A stretch of DNA of 64,000 nt from Lentisphaerota bacterium (GTDB lineage Bacteria > Verrucomicrobiota > Kiritimatiellia > UBA8416 > VGWJ01), in assembly GCA_016873635.1 (NCBI GenBank), contig VGWJ01000001.1:1-64000 (forward strand), in the 5' to 3' direction. Below are positions 15,519 through 24,409 of the stretch, piece after piece; position 1 is the stretch's first letter; the number at the start of each line of letters is the position of its first letter. The position numbers and the translations under genes were made by a program. Below the pieces are notes generated by a model that was not told the origin of the DNA, searched no databases, and was given only the letters and a program-made list of their open reading frames with translations.

Positions 15519-17600
15519 ATGAGCCCGAGCCCCGATCAGGAGAACGAACCGCGGATCGCCGGCGCGGGCGCGCCCGAGGCGGACGGCGAGGCGCAGGCCG
15601 CGACACACGTGGGCCACATCCTGCCGGCGGCGCTGCGCGTGAGCGCGCGCAAGGGCTTCGGCCTGGTTGACGCGCTGCAGCCGACAGTGATCAAGGCCAT
15701 CGAATCCTCCGCGCGCTCCGATCCCTCGCGCCTGGCGGAGGCCCTGCGCCCCATCTTCGGCATCGGCATCCGCCGCTGGATCACGGGAGGCCTGTCCGGC
15801 GTCGCTCAAGGCATCAACCTGGTGGTGTTTTCCGTTTTCACGCTCCGCGGCTGGAAGTGGCGTTTCGAATCCATGCGGACCGGCCGCTCCTTCCCTGAAG
15901 TGGTGCGCCGCCACACGGCGACCTGGCCGGTCAAGCAGGTGCTGCTCGTGCATCGCCGCACCGGGTTGCTCCTGGTCGAGGTGCGCAGCCCGGCGTTCGC
16001 CACGCGCGACGCCGACATGGTCTCGGGCATGCTCACGGCCATACAGGATTTCGTCAACGACTCCTTCTCGTCCGGCAGGGCCGTCGAAGGCGACCTGGAA
16101 ACCGTCGAAATGGGCGACATGACCGTCTGGGTCGAGCGCGGGCCCGCCGCCACGATCGCCGCCGTGCTGGACGGCAAGGCGCCCCCCGACCTGCGGCCGG
16201 CGTTCAGCGAGGCGCTGACGCGCATACACGGGCGCCTGGCGCGCGAGCTCGAGGAGTTCGACGGCGACGCCGCGGCCTTCGAGCGCAGCAAACCCTACCT
16301 CGAAGCGTTCCTTGACCTGCGCACGCCGGGCAGGAGCATGCGCATCCTGCCCCTGACCTGGCTGCTCCTGCTCGCGCCCGTGGCGCTGCTGGGGTGGTGG
16401 GGTTTCGACTTCGGACGCCGCGCATACCTGTGGAACAGCTACGTCGACACGCTCAAGAGCCAGCCGGGGATCATGGTGACCGACGTGGGGCGCGTGGACG
16501 GCAAGTTCTACGTCTCGGGACTGCGCGACCCGCTGGCCAGCGATCCCGCGGCCGTCCTGGCCGGGTCGGGGATGGGGGGACCCGACGTTGTCATGCACTG
16601 GGAACCGTACCAGGCGCTGCACCCCGACTTCATCAAGGCGCGCGCGCGGGCGATCCTGAACGCGCCCTCCACGGTAAGCATGGACCTCGAGCACGGCATC
16701 CTGTACCTCGGCGGAACGGCGCCGGCGGCCTGGATCGCCCAGGCCGGGAACGCGGCCCGCGGCGTGGCGGGAGTGTCGGGGATCGACACGTCGGCTCTGC
16801 GCGACGAATACGCCGACCGCCTGCCGCAGTGGCGGAAGTATCTGGATATGCTCAATGCCTCGCCCGGCATCGTCGTTGTGGAACACGGCATGCGCGACGG
16901 CAAGTTCCACGTCTCAGGCCTGAACGATCCCCTGGCGCGCAGCCCGGCGAAGATCCTGCAGGAATGCGGACTGGACGCCCGCGACGTGGTGGCCAACTGG
17001 ATGCCCTACCAGGCGCTGCACCCGGACATCCTGGCGGAACGCGCGCGGCAGATGCTGCTGCCGCCCGAGACGGTGCGCATCTCCTTCCAGGACGGGGTGC
17101 TTGAGTTGCGCGGCGAGGCGGGGCACGAGTGGGTGACCAGGGCGACCGCGCTGGCGGCCGCGCTGCCGGGCGTGTCGCGGGTGGTGTCTTCGGACCTGGT
17201 CGACCGGGAGTTGCGCGCCATCGCCGAGATCAGCGCCGCCATCAACGGCGAGGTGTTTCGCTTTCTGAAGGACTCGCCCGACCTGTGGCCCGGCCAGAAA
17301 GGAAGGGTGGAGGGGCTGGCCGCCAATATCCGCGAGCTGCTGCGGACCGGCAACCGCGTGGGACAACGTTTTGCCGTGGAAATCGTCGGCCACACCGCGG
17401 CGACGGACAGCGAAAAGACCGACCTGCAGATCGGCCGCGCGCTCGCCGCGCGGGTGCAGGACGTGCTGGCAATGCAGGGCTTGGACGCGGCAGTGTTCTC
17501 CACGCGCGTCGAGCGCGTGCCGCCTGCCGGCGCGGGTGCGCAGGGCGAACCCGGCGAGAAGGCGAACTTCGTCTCACTGCGCGTGATCAGGCCGGAGTAG
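15519..17600 (+). CDS. OmpA-family protein with duplicated BON-like region
   Basis: 693 aa. The N-terminal 270 residues match a cytoplasmic or amphipathic region often found with such proteins (RPIFGIGIRRWI, GWKWRFESMRTGRSFPEVV). A single membrane helix follows near residue 275 (LPLTWLLLLAPVALLGWWGF). Two similar blocks of about 130 residues come next, sharing DGKFYVSGLRDPLA / DGKFHVSGLNDPLA and PYQALHPD. The C-terminal 110 residues look OmpA-like (FAVEIVGHTAATDSEKTDLQ). Probably binds peptidoglycan from the inner membrane. It is not obviously in an operon. Confidence 0.7.
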   Translation: MSPSPDQENEPRIAGAGAPEADGEAQAATHVGHILPAALRVSARKGFGLVDALQPTVIKAIESSARSDPSRLAEALRPIFGIGIRRWITGGLSGVAQGINLVVFSVFTLRGWKWRFESMRTGRSFPEVVRRHTATWPVKQVLLVHRRTGLLLVEVRSPAFATRDADMVSGMLTAIQDFVNDSFSSGRAVEGDLETVEMGDMTVWVERGPAATIAAVLDGKAPPDLRPAFSEALTRIHGRLARELEEFDGDAAAFERSKPYLEAFLDLRTPGRSMRILPLTWLLLLAPVALLGWWGFDFGRRAYLWNSYVDTLKSQPGIMVTDVGRVDGKFYVSGLRDPLASDPAAVLAGSGMGGPDVVMHWEPYQALHPDFIKARARAILNAPSTVSMDLEHGILYLGGTAPAAWIAQAGNAARGVAGVSGIDTSALRDEYADRLPQWRKYLDMLNASPGIVVVEHGMRDGKFHVSGLNDPLARSPAKILQECGLDARDVVANWMPYQALHPDILAERARQMLLPPETVRISFQDGVLELRGEAGHEWVTRATALAAALPGVSRVVSSDLVDRELRAIAEISAAINGEVFRFLKDSPDLWPGQKGRVEGLAANIRELLRTGNRVGQRFAVEIVGHTAATDSEKTDLQIGRALAARVQDVLAMQGLDAAVFSTRVERVPPAGAGAQGEPGEKANFVSLRVIRPE

Positions 17601-18098
17601 AGAGCGGGCGGACAAGTACGCGGCGCCGGCCAGGACCGGTCTGACGAGCGGACGCGAAAAGACACCGGACAACTGTCTCGCCTGGCGAGACGTATCGCGT
17701 TAGACCCGAGACATAGCTTGGTTTCCGTGTGCGCCGCGCAATCGCACTTATCGCGTAAATCATTGCAGTACAATTGAATGCGCATCATGGGCGGAAGAAT
17801 GCCCTTTTTCTGCCAGATGGCACGATCCGTGCATTACGCCTATGTGGACCCCAACCGGTCATTAGATGGAGTGGACCCCAAGCTCATACAACCGCACAAG
17901 GCGTCATAACCCCACAGACTGGTTGAAGGCCCCAGGGCGAGCGCGAGCCGGACGTTGCCAATTGCTGGCGTGTCCGGCTTCGCCCCTTTAATGATCCGTT
18001 CCGATTTCCCGCCTTTACACGCGTCCCCGCATGGTGTTCACTGCGCCCCGTGTCGATGCGAAAATGGCCCAGGCAGTAAACGGGAGGATTGCGGCAAG
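17601..18098. other. Long intergenic region with dyads and repeated GGACCCC
   Basis: No ORF in this 0.5-kb stretch looks real. It holds a perfect 8-base dyad (GTCTCGCC-T-GGCGAGAC, 17675-17691), a dyad AGCCGGAC/GTCCGGCT (17946-17979) that could form a hairpin, and two direct TGGACCCCAA copies about 27 bases apart (from about 17841). The last resemble the repeated terminal sequences of some insertion sequences, with no transposase left. The region is visibly more AT-rich than its neighbours and must also contain the promoter of the guaA-like gene. Confidence 0.45.
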
Positions 18099-19067
18099 AT
18101 GAGCGTCAACGAGATCGGGGAAAAGGATCTGAACGTCCAGTCTTTCATCGAGCGGCAGGTGGCGGAGATTTCCGCGGCGGTGGGCGGCGGCCTGGCGGTC
18201 AACGCGCTGTCGGGCGGGGTCGACTCTTCGACCGTCACGCTGCTGGGGCACCGGGCGCTGGGCAACCGCCTGAAGACCTACTTCATCGACAACGGCCTGA
18301 TGCGCGAAGGCGAGCCGCAATTCGTGGTCGAGACGTTCCGCAAGCTGGGCGTGCCCGTGGAGATCGTGGACGCGCAGGACGCGTTCTTCAGCGCCCTGAA
18401 GGGCCTCTCCGACCCGGAAGAAAAGCGCAAGATCGGCATTACGCGCACGTTCTACCGCGACGTGTTCGGGCCGCTGGTGAAGCGGAGCGGGGCGAAGTTC
18501 CTGCTGCAGGGCACGATCTACACCGACGTCGAGGAGACCGTGGCCGGGATCAAGGCGCAGCACAACGTGCTGGCGCAGATGGGCATCGATACGGAGCAGG
18601 CCTACGGGTACAAGGTGCTCGAGCCGGTGATCGCGCTGCGGAAGCCGGCGGTGCGACTGGTGGCCAAGGCGCTGGGGCTGCCGGCCGCGATCGCGGACCG
18701 TCCGCCTTTCCCGGGCCCCGCGCTCACGGCCCGCGTGATCGGCGAGGCCACCCGCGAGCGCATCGCCACGGCGCGCAAGGCCACGGTCATCGTCGAAGCG
18801 GAGCTGGCCGACGCCGGCGCGTTTCAGTGCATGGCCATCCTGCACGAGGATCGCGTGACGGGGATTCGCGCCGGCGCGCGCGAGTTCGGCCAACAGATCG
18901 AGGTGCGCTGCTGGGACACGCGCGACGCGGTCACGGCCGCGCCCACGCGTCTGCCGTTCGACAAGCTGACGCGCATCGCGGACCGCCTGACTTCGGAAGT
19001 GCCCGGCGTGGTCAGCGTGACCTACAACGTGACAGGCAAGCCGCCCTCGACCATGGAAGCGGTGTAG
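18099..19067 (+). CDS. GuaA-like ATP-pyrophosphatase without glutaminase domain
   Basis: 322 aa. Corresponds to the ATP-pyrophosphatase plus dimerisation part of GMP synthetase: PP-loop LSGGVDSSTVTL near residue 40, FIDNGLMREGE, and RPPFPGPALTARVIGE of the C-terminal domain. The roughly 200-residue glutamine amidotransferase domain of bacterial GuaA is absent and no separate glutaminase gene lies nearby. GGGAGGAT precedes the ATG. The middle (YGYKVLEPVIALRKP) departs from canonical GuaA, so this may be a paralogue with another substrate. It could use free ammonia or an external glutaminase. Convergent with the purF-like gene, one base apart. Confidence 0.75.
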   Translation: MSVNEIGEKDLNVQSFIERQVAEISAAVGGGLAVNALSGGVDSSTVTLLGHRALGNRLKTYFIDNGLMREGEPQFVVETFRKLGVPVEIVDAQDAFFSALKGLSDPEEKRKIGITRTFYRDVFGPLVKRSGAKFLLQGTIYTDVEETVAGIKAQHNVLAQMGIDTEQAYGYKVLEPVIALRKPAVRLVAKALGLPAAIADRPPFPGPALTARVIGEATRERIATARKATVIVEAELADAGAFQCMAILHEDRVTGIRAGAREFGQQIEVRCWDTRDAVTAAPTRLPFDKLTRIADRLTSEVPGVVSVTYNVTGKPPSTMEAV

Positions 19068-19068
19068 C

Positions 19069-20469
19069 CTATTCCGCCCCGTCCCAGCAGTAGGTGCAGA
19101 CCTTTTCCTTGGGCAGGCCGATCGCGGCCACGAGGTCCTCGAGGCGCTGGTATTCCAGCGTGCTCAGGCGCAGGCGCTGCCGGATGCGGTCGACCATGAC
19201 GCGGTACTCCCGGGAAGACGCGTCGGCGTAGACCCGCAGGTCCTTCGGCGCGTCGGGCTCCAGTTCCTTGATGGCCTTGCGCGCGGCGAGGTCCATCTCC
19301 GAGCGCGAGCGCGAGAAGTTGAGGAACTTGCACCCGTGGATCAGCGGCGGGCAGGCGGGGCGCATGTGCACTTCGCGCGCGCCGTAGTCGTACAGGCGCT
19401 GGATGATGTCCTGCAGCTGGGTGCCCCGCACGATGGAGTCCTCGCAGAAGAGCACGCGCTGGCCCTCGATCAGCTCGCGCACCGGAATGAGCTTCATGCG
19501 CGCGACCAGGTCGCGCACGGACTGGTCCTGCGGCATGAAGCTGCGCGGCCAGGTGGGCGTGTACTTCACGAAAGGCCGCCGGTAGGGGATGCCGGCCGCG
19601 ACGGCATAGCCGATGGCGTGGCCGGTGCCGGAATCCGGGATGCCGGCCGCGAGGTCGACCTTGGCCTTGTCGCGGCGGGCCAGGGCGGCGCCGCAGCGGT
19701 TGCGGGCGCACTCGACGTTGATGCCCTCGTAGCACGAGGCGGGGTAGCCGTAGTAGACCCACAGGAACGCGCAGATCTGGAGGCGTTCGCCCGGCGCGGC
19801 CTTCTGCGCGACGCCGTCGGGCGTCAGCAAAACGATTTCGCCCGGCCCGAGGTCGCGCTCGACCTCATAGTCCAGGTTGGGGAAAGCGCAGCTCTCCAGC
19901 GTGGCGGCGCGGGCGCCCGGTTTGCGGCCGATGATGACGGGCGTGCGTCCCAGGCGGTCGCGGGCGGCATACACGCCCTCGTCGGTGAGCAGCAGCATCG
20001 AGCAGGAGCCCTCGATGGCTTCCTGGGCCAGGCGCAGGCCCTGGGCGAAAGTGTCGCCCTGGTTGATGAGCGTGGCGACCAGCTCGGTGGGGTTGATGCT
20101 GCCGCCGCCCATTTCCGCGAAATGGGCGCTGCGCCGGGCGAAAGCCTGGCGCGCCAGGGACTCGATGTTCCGGATCACGCCGACGGTGACGACGGCGTAG
20201 GTGCCGAGGTGCGAGGAGATGATCAGCGGCTGGTCGTCGGTGTCGCTGATCACGCCGATCCCGGTCGTCCCGGACATGGCGCGGACGTGGTCCTCGAATT
20301 TCGAACGGAACTGCGAGTTGGTGATGTCGTGGATGTGACGGTCGAAGCCCCGGCCGTTGCGCACGGCCATGCCGCCGCGCACCGTGCCGAGGTGCGAGTG
20401 GTAGTCGGTGCCGAAGAAGAGATCGCGCACGCAGTCCTGTTCGGCTGCCACGCCGAAGAATCCGCCCAT
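19069..20469 (-). CDS. PurF-like amidophosphoribosyltransferase paralogue lacking the glutaminase site
   Basis: 466 aa. The C-terminal phosphoribosyltransferase half is well preserved, with the PRPP motif VLFCEDSIVRGTQ. The N-terminal half has the Ntn-hydrolase length but begins MGGFFGV, so the nucleophile Cys that follows Met in PurF is Gly. The usual catalytic Arg (RYST) and Asn-Gly (HNGN) segments are also replaced. It therefore cannot hydrolyse glutamine by the known mechanism. The start is taken at MGGFFG, preceded by AGGACCTGATC, rather than the upstream in-frame ATG. I recall similar MGGFFG paralogues in Bacteroidetes, but cannot check here. True substrate unknown. Confidence 0.78.
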   Translation of the reverse strand: MGGFFGVAAEQDCVRDLFFGTDYHSHLGTVRGGMAVRNGRGFDRHIHDITNSQFRSKFEDHVRAMSGTTGIGVISDTDDQPLIISSHLGTYAVVTVGVIRNIESLARQAFARRSAHFAEMGGGSINPTELVATLINQGDTFAQGLRLAQEAIEGSCSMLLLTDEGVYAARDRLGRTPVIIGRKPGARAATLESCAFPNLDYEVERDLGPGEIVLLTPDGVAQKAAPGERLQICAFLWVYYGYPASCYEGINVECARNRCGAALARRDKAKVDLAAGIPDSGTGHAIGYAVAAGIPYRRPFVKYTPTWPRSFMPQDQSVRDLVARMKLIPVRELIEGQRVLFCEDSIVRGTQLQDIIQRLYDYGAREVHMRPACPPLIHGCKFLNFSRSRSEMDLAARKAIKELEPDAPKDLRVYADASSREYRVMVDRIRQRLRLSTLEYQRLEDLVAAIGLPKEKVCTYCWDGAE

Positions 20470-20747
20470 GATCAGGTCCTTTCGTGTTTGTGTCCCGGGG
20501 TCCGCCGCCGCGCTCGTAAGAAGGGAGAATAGCACGATCCCGGCGGCGTTCCAGCAAATAGACCCGGGAACTTGCGCGCCGGTGAATGCGGGCGTTCGCG
20601 GGCGCGAGCTTGCGGGCGCACCGTGCCGCGCCGCGCCGGCGAAGCCGCCGGTTTATCTGCTGCCATTGCCCGGCCGGCGGAAGAGACAAATCCGGCAAGG
20701 TTCTGCCTGCTGGTCAACCGCTCTCGTCGCGCGTTCGCGTCAGCCGG
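20470..20747. other. Intergenic region upstream of the purF-like gene
   Basis: About 280 bases between the purF-like start and the xylB stop, both on the minus strand. It must hold the purF-like promoter and 5' leader. I see no coding ORF, no recognisable riboswitch and no clear terminator, only several short GC-rich hairpins such as GCCGGCGAAGCCGCCGG. Confidence 0.4.
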
Positions 20748-22358
20748 CTACCCGGCAAGGACGCGGCGCTCAAGCGCCGCGTAGCGGGGCAGCATTTGCG
20801 TGTAGACGGCGTGCGCGGCCGGGTCGGGTTCCGCGGCGCGGCGGAAGGGCGGCGCCTTGGCCACGACTTCGGCGAAGGTGACGAACCGGCCCTGCCGGCG
20901 GCAGGTCCATCCGTGCAGCGCGCGGTAGGCGGCGCCCAGCGCGGCCGAGTTGGGCTGTTCGCCCACGAAAACCGGCACGCCGAAGACGTCGCACACGATC
21001 CGCACGACGGAAGCGTTGGCCGACGCGCCGCCCGTGGCCAGGATGCTTTTCGGCGTCAGGCCGATGTTGGCGCAGTGCAGGCGCATCGAAAGGAACTGGC
21101 TCTCCACCACGCCCCGCGCGTCGGCGGCCGGGTCGAACGCCTCCGCCGTTCTGCCCGCGGCGTCGAAACGGTAGTCGCCCGGCCTCATGATCGGCGGCGT
21201 GATCTCGGGCTCCGTGATGTAGAAACCGATGCGGCCCTCGTTGCCGGGCGGCGTGCCGCGCAGGGCGGTTTCGAACGCTTCCCATGAGCCGCCGGGCTGG
21301 CGGTCCCGCACCTGCTCGCGCGTCAGGGAGCCGTTCTTGTGGACGACCATCGCCATGTAGGCCTCGGGCTCGACGGGGTTGACGAAGATGTGCCCTTCGG
21401 AGGCCGAAGGTTTGGGATCGGCCAGCGACCCGAACACGGTGTCGCTCGTGCCCATGCTGACGGCGATGTCGCCGGTGTGCCGCAGACGCAAGCCGGCGAG
21501 GCTGTTGGGGTTGTCGCCCGAGAAAGCCACGACCTGGCAGTCGGGCCGGAACCCGTGGCGCGCGGCGAGCCAGGGCGAGACGGGGCCGATCACGGTGTGC
21601 GACGGCACGAGCGGCCCCAGGCGGCGTTCCAGGCCGGGGCCCGTGCACTCCAGCGCGGCCGGGTGCCACTTGCGCGCGCGGATGTCCATGAGGTTCATGC
21701 CCGAGCCGTCGCTGACGTCGATCGGCGCGTAGTCGCCGGCGAGCAGCGAGGCCACGAAGGAACTCACCAGGGCGATGCGGTCCGTGGCGGCATAGACCCC
21801 GGGCCTTTCCTCGAAGATGCGGGCGATCTGGTTCCCCGTAAAGCGCTCGTAGGCGCGCGAGCCGGTCACGCCGGCGACGGCCTGCGCGCCGCCCATGGCC
21901 CGCTCCCGCGCGGCGCACTGCCGGCCCGTGCTGGAGTCCATCCAGATGGGGGAATCCTCCAGGGCGAAGACGCCGGCGAGCTGTTCGCGCAGCCCGCGTT
22001 CGGCGCGCAACCCGCGCAGCGCCGCCCGGGCGCCGCGCCTGAGCCAGACGCTGCCGTGCTGCTGGCCGGAGCCGGAAACCGCGGCTACGCGGTCGCGGGG
22101 CCATCCCTCCCGCTTCATGCGCTCGAGCAGCAGGTCCAGCGCGGCCACCCACATCAGGGCGGGCGAAGTGACGGTAAGGCCGTCGGGGTGGCGGTGCGCG
22201 CCGCCTTCGGTCCTGAATTCGGGCAGGTCGTCGTCGAAGCGCACGGCGCCTTCCCGCACGACGCGCAGCTCCGCGTCGATCAGCGTGGCCTTGAGAGCCT
22301 GCGTGCTGGAGTCCAGTCCCAGGAAAAGCGCGTCACGGTCGGACGGGGTGTTGCGCAT
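20748..22358 (-). CDS. Xylulokinase-like FGGY carbohydrate kinase
   Basis: 536 aa. FGGY kinase: N-terminal phosphate motif LGLDSSTQALKATL, SGSGQQHGSVW, and a second-domain motif VAFSGDNPNSLAGLRL with the catalytic Asp, followed by VSMGTSDTVFG. Length and organisation resemble the long, eukaryote-like XYLB branch rather than the 480-residue bacterial XylB. GGAGGAATCC precedes the ATG. Divergent from fucI, so the in vivo substrate could be a ketose from fucose or arabinose isomerisation (fuculose- or xylulose-type). Confidence 0.82.
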   Translation of the reverse strand: MRNTPSDRDALFLGLDSSTQALKATLIDAELRVVREGAVRFDDDLPEFRTEGGAHRHPDGLTVTSPALMWVAALDLLLERMKREGWPRDRVAAVSGSGQQHGSVWLRRGARAALRGLRAERGLREQLAGVFALEDSPIWMDSSTGRQCAARERAMGGAQAVAGVTGSRAYERFTGNQIARIFEERPGVYAATDRIALVSSFVASLLAGDYAPIDVSDGSGMNLMDIRARKWHPAALECTGPGLERRLGPLVPSHTVIGPVSPWLAARHGFRPDCQVVAFSGDNPNSLAGLRLRHTGDIAVSMGTSDTVFGSLADPKPSASEGHIFVNPVEPEAYMAMVVHKNGSLTREQVRDRQPGGSWEAFETALRGTPPGNEGRIGFYITEPEITPPIMRPGDYRFDAAGRTAEAFDPAADARGVVESQFLSMRLHCANIGLTPKSILATGGASANASVVRIVCDVFGVPVFVGEQPNSAALGAAYRALHGWTCRRQGRFVTFAEVVAKAPPFRRAAEPDPAAHAVYTQMLPRYAALERRVLAG

Positions 22359-22449
22359 GGATTCCTCCGCGTCAGGTTACGGGTTTCAGTGGCGGGAGTC
22401 TCAAGCTTCCCTCCGCAACTTTCAAGCCGGAAACCGGCGAAACCGCGGC

Positions 22450-22478
22450 TTGCCGGAATAACCGAAGGAATGTACATT
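22450..22478 (+). promoter_or_regulatory. Putative promoter of fucI
   Basis: TTGCCG (22450-22455) and TACATT (22473-22478) are separated by exactly 17 bases. They sit 28 bases upstream of the fucI start codon, within the 147-base divergent xylB-fucI intergenic region. An AAGGAGG ribosome binding site at about 22494 follows. Confidence 0.5.
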
Positions 22479-22505
22479 GAGCGCCATCCGTTCAAGGAGG
22501 ACGCC

Positions 22506-24380
22506 ATGACAAGCAAGTCTGCCGCCCGGAATAAGTCCAAGTTCGACAGCCTCGCCGCCGCCGCGCGCCGGTTCCGGCCGTCGCCGCGCGCCCTGGTCGG
22601 GCACGTTCCCACCATCGCCGTTACGCCCGTGGCGGACGGCCGCACGGGGGCCTACGAAAGCAACGTGGCCGGCACGTGGCGCCTGGCGGAAAAAGTCTGC
22701 GACCTGATCGCCGGCAACGTGTGCCTTCCGGACGGCACGCCCGTGCGCGTGGTCACGGCGCCGGAGATCGTCTACGGGGCGCGGACGGGCGCCCTGGCGC
22801 AGGAATACTACGCGCGCGAGGGCGTCGGCGCCAACATCTGGGTGAGCCGCTCGTGGGCCTACAGCGACGAGCTGATGAGCGCGGTCCAGGGGCTCGGCAG
22901 CAGCGAGTGGCAGCAGGCGGCCTACGGCCTGAACCAGACGGACCGGCCCGGCGCCGTGTGGCTCAAGGCGTTCACCGCGGCCATGGACGAGAAGAAGCGG
23001 CCGATCTTCTCGATCTACAACCCGGACCTCGAAAACGAGGAAGGGGACATCGCGCCCTACGCGGCGGAGCGGCTGCTGCGCTTCGCGCGCGCCGCCGCCG
23101 CCGTGGCGGAGATGCGCGGCAAGAACTACCTTTCGGTGGGCGGGGTCTCGATGGGCATCATCGGCTCGGACGTGCGCCGCAACCTGTTCCTGCGCTGTTT
23201 CGGCATGGGCACCGTTTCGGTGGACATGGTGGCCGTTAAGGGCCGCATGGACAAAGGATTCTACGACCACGAGGAGCTCGAGCAGGCTTTCCGCTTCATG
23301 AAGAAGCGCTTCCGCTGCAACTTCGGCGACGGGCCCCGGCCGCAACCCGCGGACGATCTGCTGCGCGACTGCCTGAAGATGACGCTCATCGTGCGCGACC
23401 TGATGATCGGCAACCCGCGGCTGGCCGACAGGCGCGCGGGCCGCGCGCAGGGGTTCCGGGCCGACGTGGAGCACGCCCAGGGCTGCAACGCCATCGCGGC
23501 GGGCACGCAGGGCCAGCGGCAGTGGACGGACCTGTATCCGAACTTCGACATGACCGAGTCGCTGCTCTGCAGCTCGTTCGACTGGAACGGCTACCGGGCG
23601 CCCATGATCGTGGCCACGGAGAACGATTCCAAGAACGCCGTGGGCATGCTCATCGCGGAGCTGCTCACGGGCATGCCGCAGCTGTTTGCCGACATCCGCA
23701 CCAACTGGACGCCCGCCAGCATCAAGGCGGCCACGGGCAAGGACGTCGGCGCGATCGCGCCGCGGGGGCTGATCGACAAGCGCAACTCGGGCGCGGGCGC
23801 GCTGGACTACGGCGTGGACGTGTTCGCGCTGGGCCGCGGCGGCCGCGGGCGCAGCGTGCAGGAAGTGGCGCGGCAGATCCGGGGCGACGCGGGCCTGCAG
23901 AAGAAGCTCATGGACCGCGCGATCGAGGCGACGACCTACGAGGCGGCGGTTCTGGAGTATTTCCCGGGCGACGGCCTTTCCAGCAGCTACCGCACGCCGG
24001 GCGGCGTTCCCATGACCGCCTACCGCTACAACGCCGTGGGCGACGAACTGACGTGCTCCGTGGTGGAGGGCGCGACCGTGGAACTTCCCGCGGAAGTGGC
24101 GGACCATATCTCGCGCGTGACGGACGAAACCTGGCCGGAGTCCTACTGGGCGCCGCGCGACATGTCGTCCTTCGAATACATGTCCCGCATCGGCCCCAAT
24201 CACGACGCCAATTCATTCGGTCACATCGGGGCGGACATGCTGACGGTTAACGCCATGCTGCGCATCCCCGTGGACATGCACAACGTGAGGCGCGAGGACG
24301 TCTTCCGGCCCACGATGTGGGACCGCTTCGGCGGCGACGATTTCCGGGCCTGCCGGGAACTGGGCCCGCTCTACGCGTAA
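22506..24380 (+). CDS. fucI: L-fucose isomerase
   Basis: 624 aa. Interconverts L-fucose and L-fuculose (also D-arabinose and ribulose) in the cytoplasm. Family motifs: GGVSMGIIGSD, ATENDSKNAVGML and ADIRTNW (metal ligands Glu and Asp), and the C-terminal GHIGADMLTVNAMLRIPV ... CRELGPLY, which aligns well with E. coli FucI. The ATG at 22506 has AAGGAGG at good spacing; the longer open frame upstream is antisense to xylB and not real. Slightly longer than E. coli FucI (591 aa) because of a Lys/Ala/Arg-rich N-terminus. Confidence 0.92.
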   Translation: MTSKSAARNKSKFDSLAAAARRFRPSPRALVGHVPTIAVTPVADGRTGAYESNVAGTWRLAEKVCDLIAGNVCLPDGTPVRVVTAPEIVYGARTGALAQEYYAREGVGANIWVSRSWAYSDELMSAVQGLGSSEWQQAAYGLNQTDRPGAVWLKAFTAAMDEKKRPIFSIYNPDLENEEGDIAPYAAERLLRFARAAAAVAEMRGKNYLSVGGVSMGIIGSDVRRNLFLRCFGMGTVSVDMVAVKGRMDKGFYDHEELEQAFRFMKKRFRCNFGDGPRPQPADDLLRDCLKMTLIVRDLMIGNPRLADRRAGRAQGFRADVEHAQGCNAIAAGTQGQRQWTDLYPNFDMTESLLCSSFDWNGYRAPMIVATENDSKNAVGMLIAELLTGMPQLFADIRTNWTPASIKAATGKDVGAIAPRGLIDKRNSGAGALDYGVDVFALGRGGRGRSVQEVARQIRGDAGLQKKLMDRAIEATTYEAAVLEYFPGDGLSSSYRTPGGVPMTAYRYNAVGDELTCSVVEGATVELPAEVADHISRVTDETWPESYWAPRDMSSFEYMSRIGPNHDANSFGHIGADMLTVNAMLRIPVDMHNVRREDVFRPTMWDRFGGDDFRACRELGPLYA

Positions 24381-24409
24381 GCCTCTTGCCCGGCATCTCC
24401 GCGGAAACG

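Noticed and set aside
12731-15520. Minus-strand ORF of 929 aa
   Set aside because: Antisense to the ferredoxin, protease and glutamine synthetase-like genes; no family features.
21339-22505. 5' part of the 1013-aa ORF running into fucI
   Set aside because: Antisense to xylB. The true fucI start at 22506 has an AAGGAGG site, and homology begins only after it.
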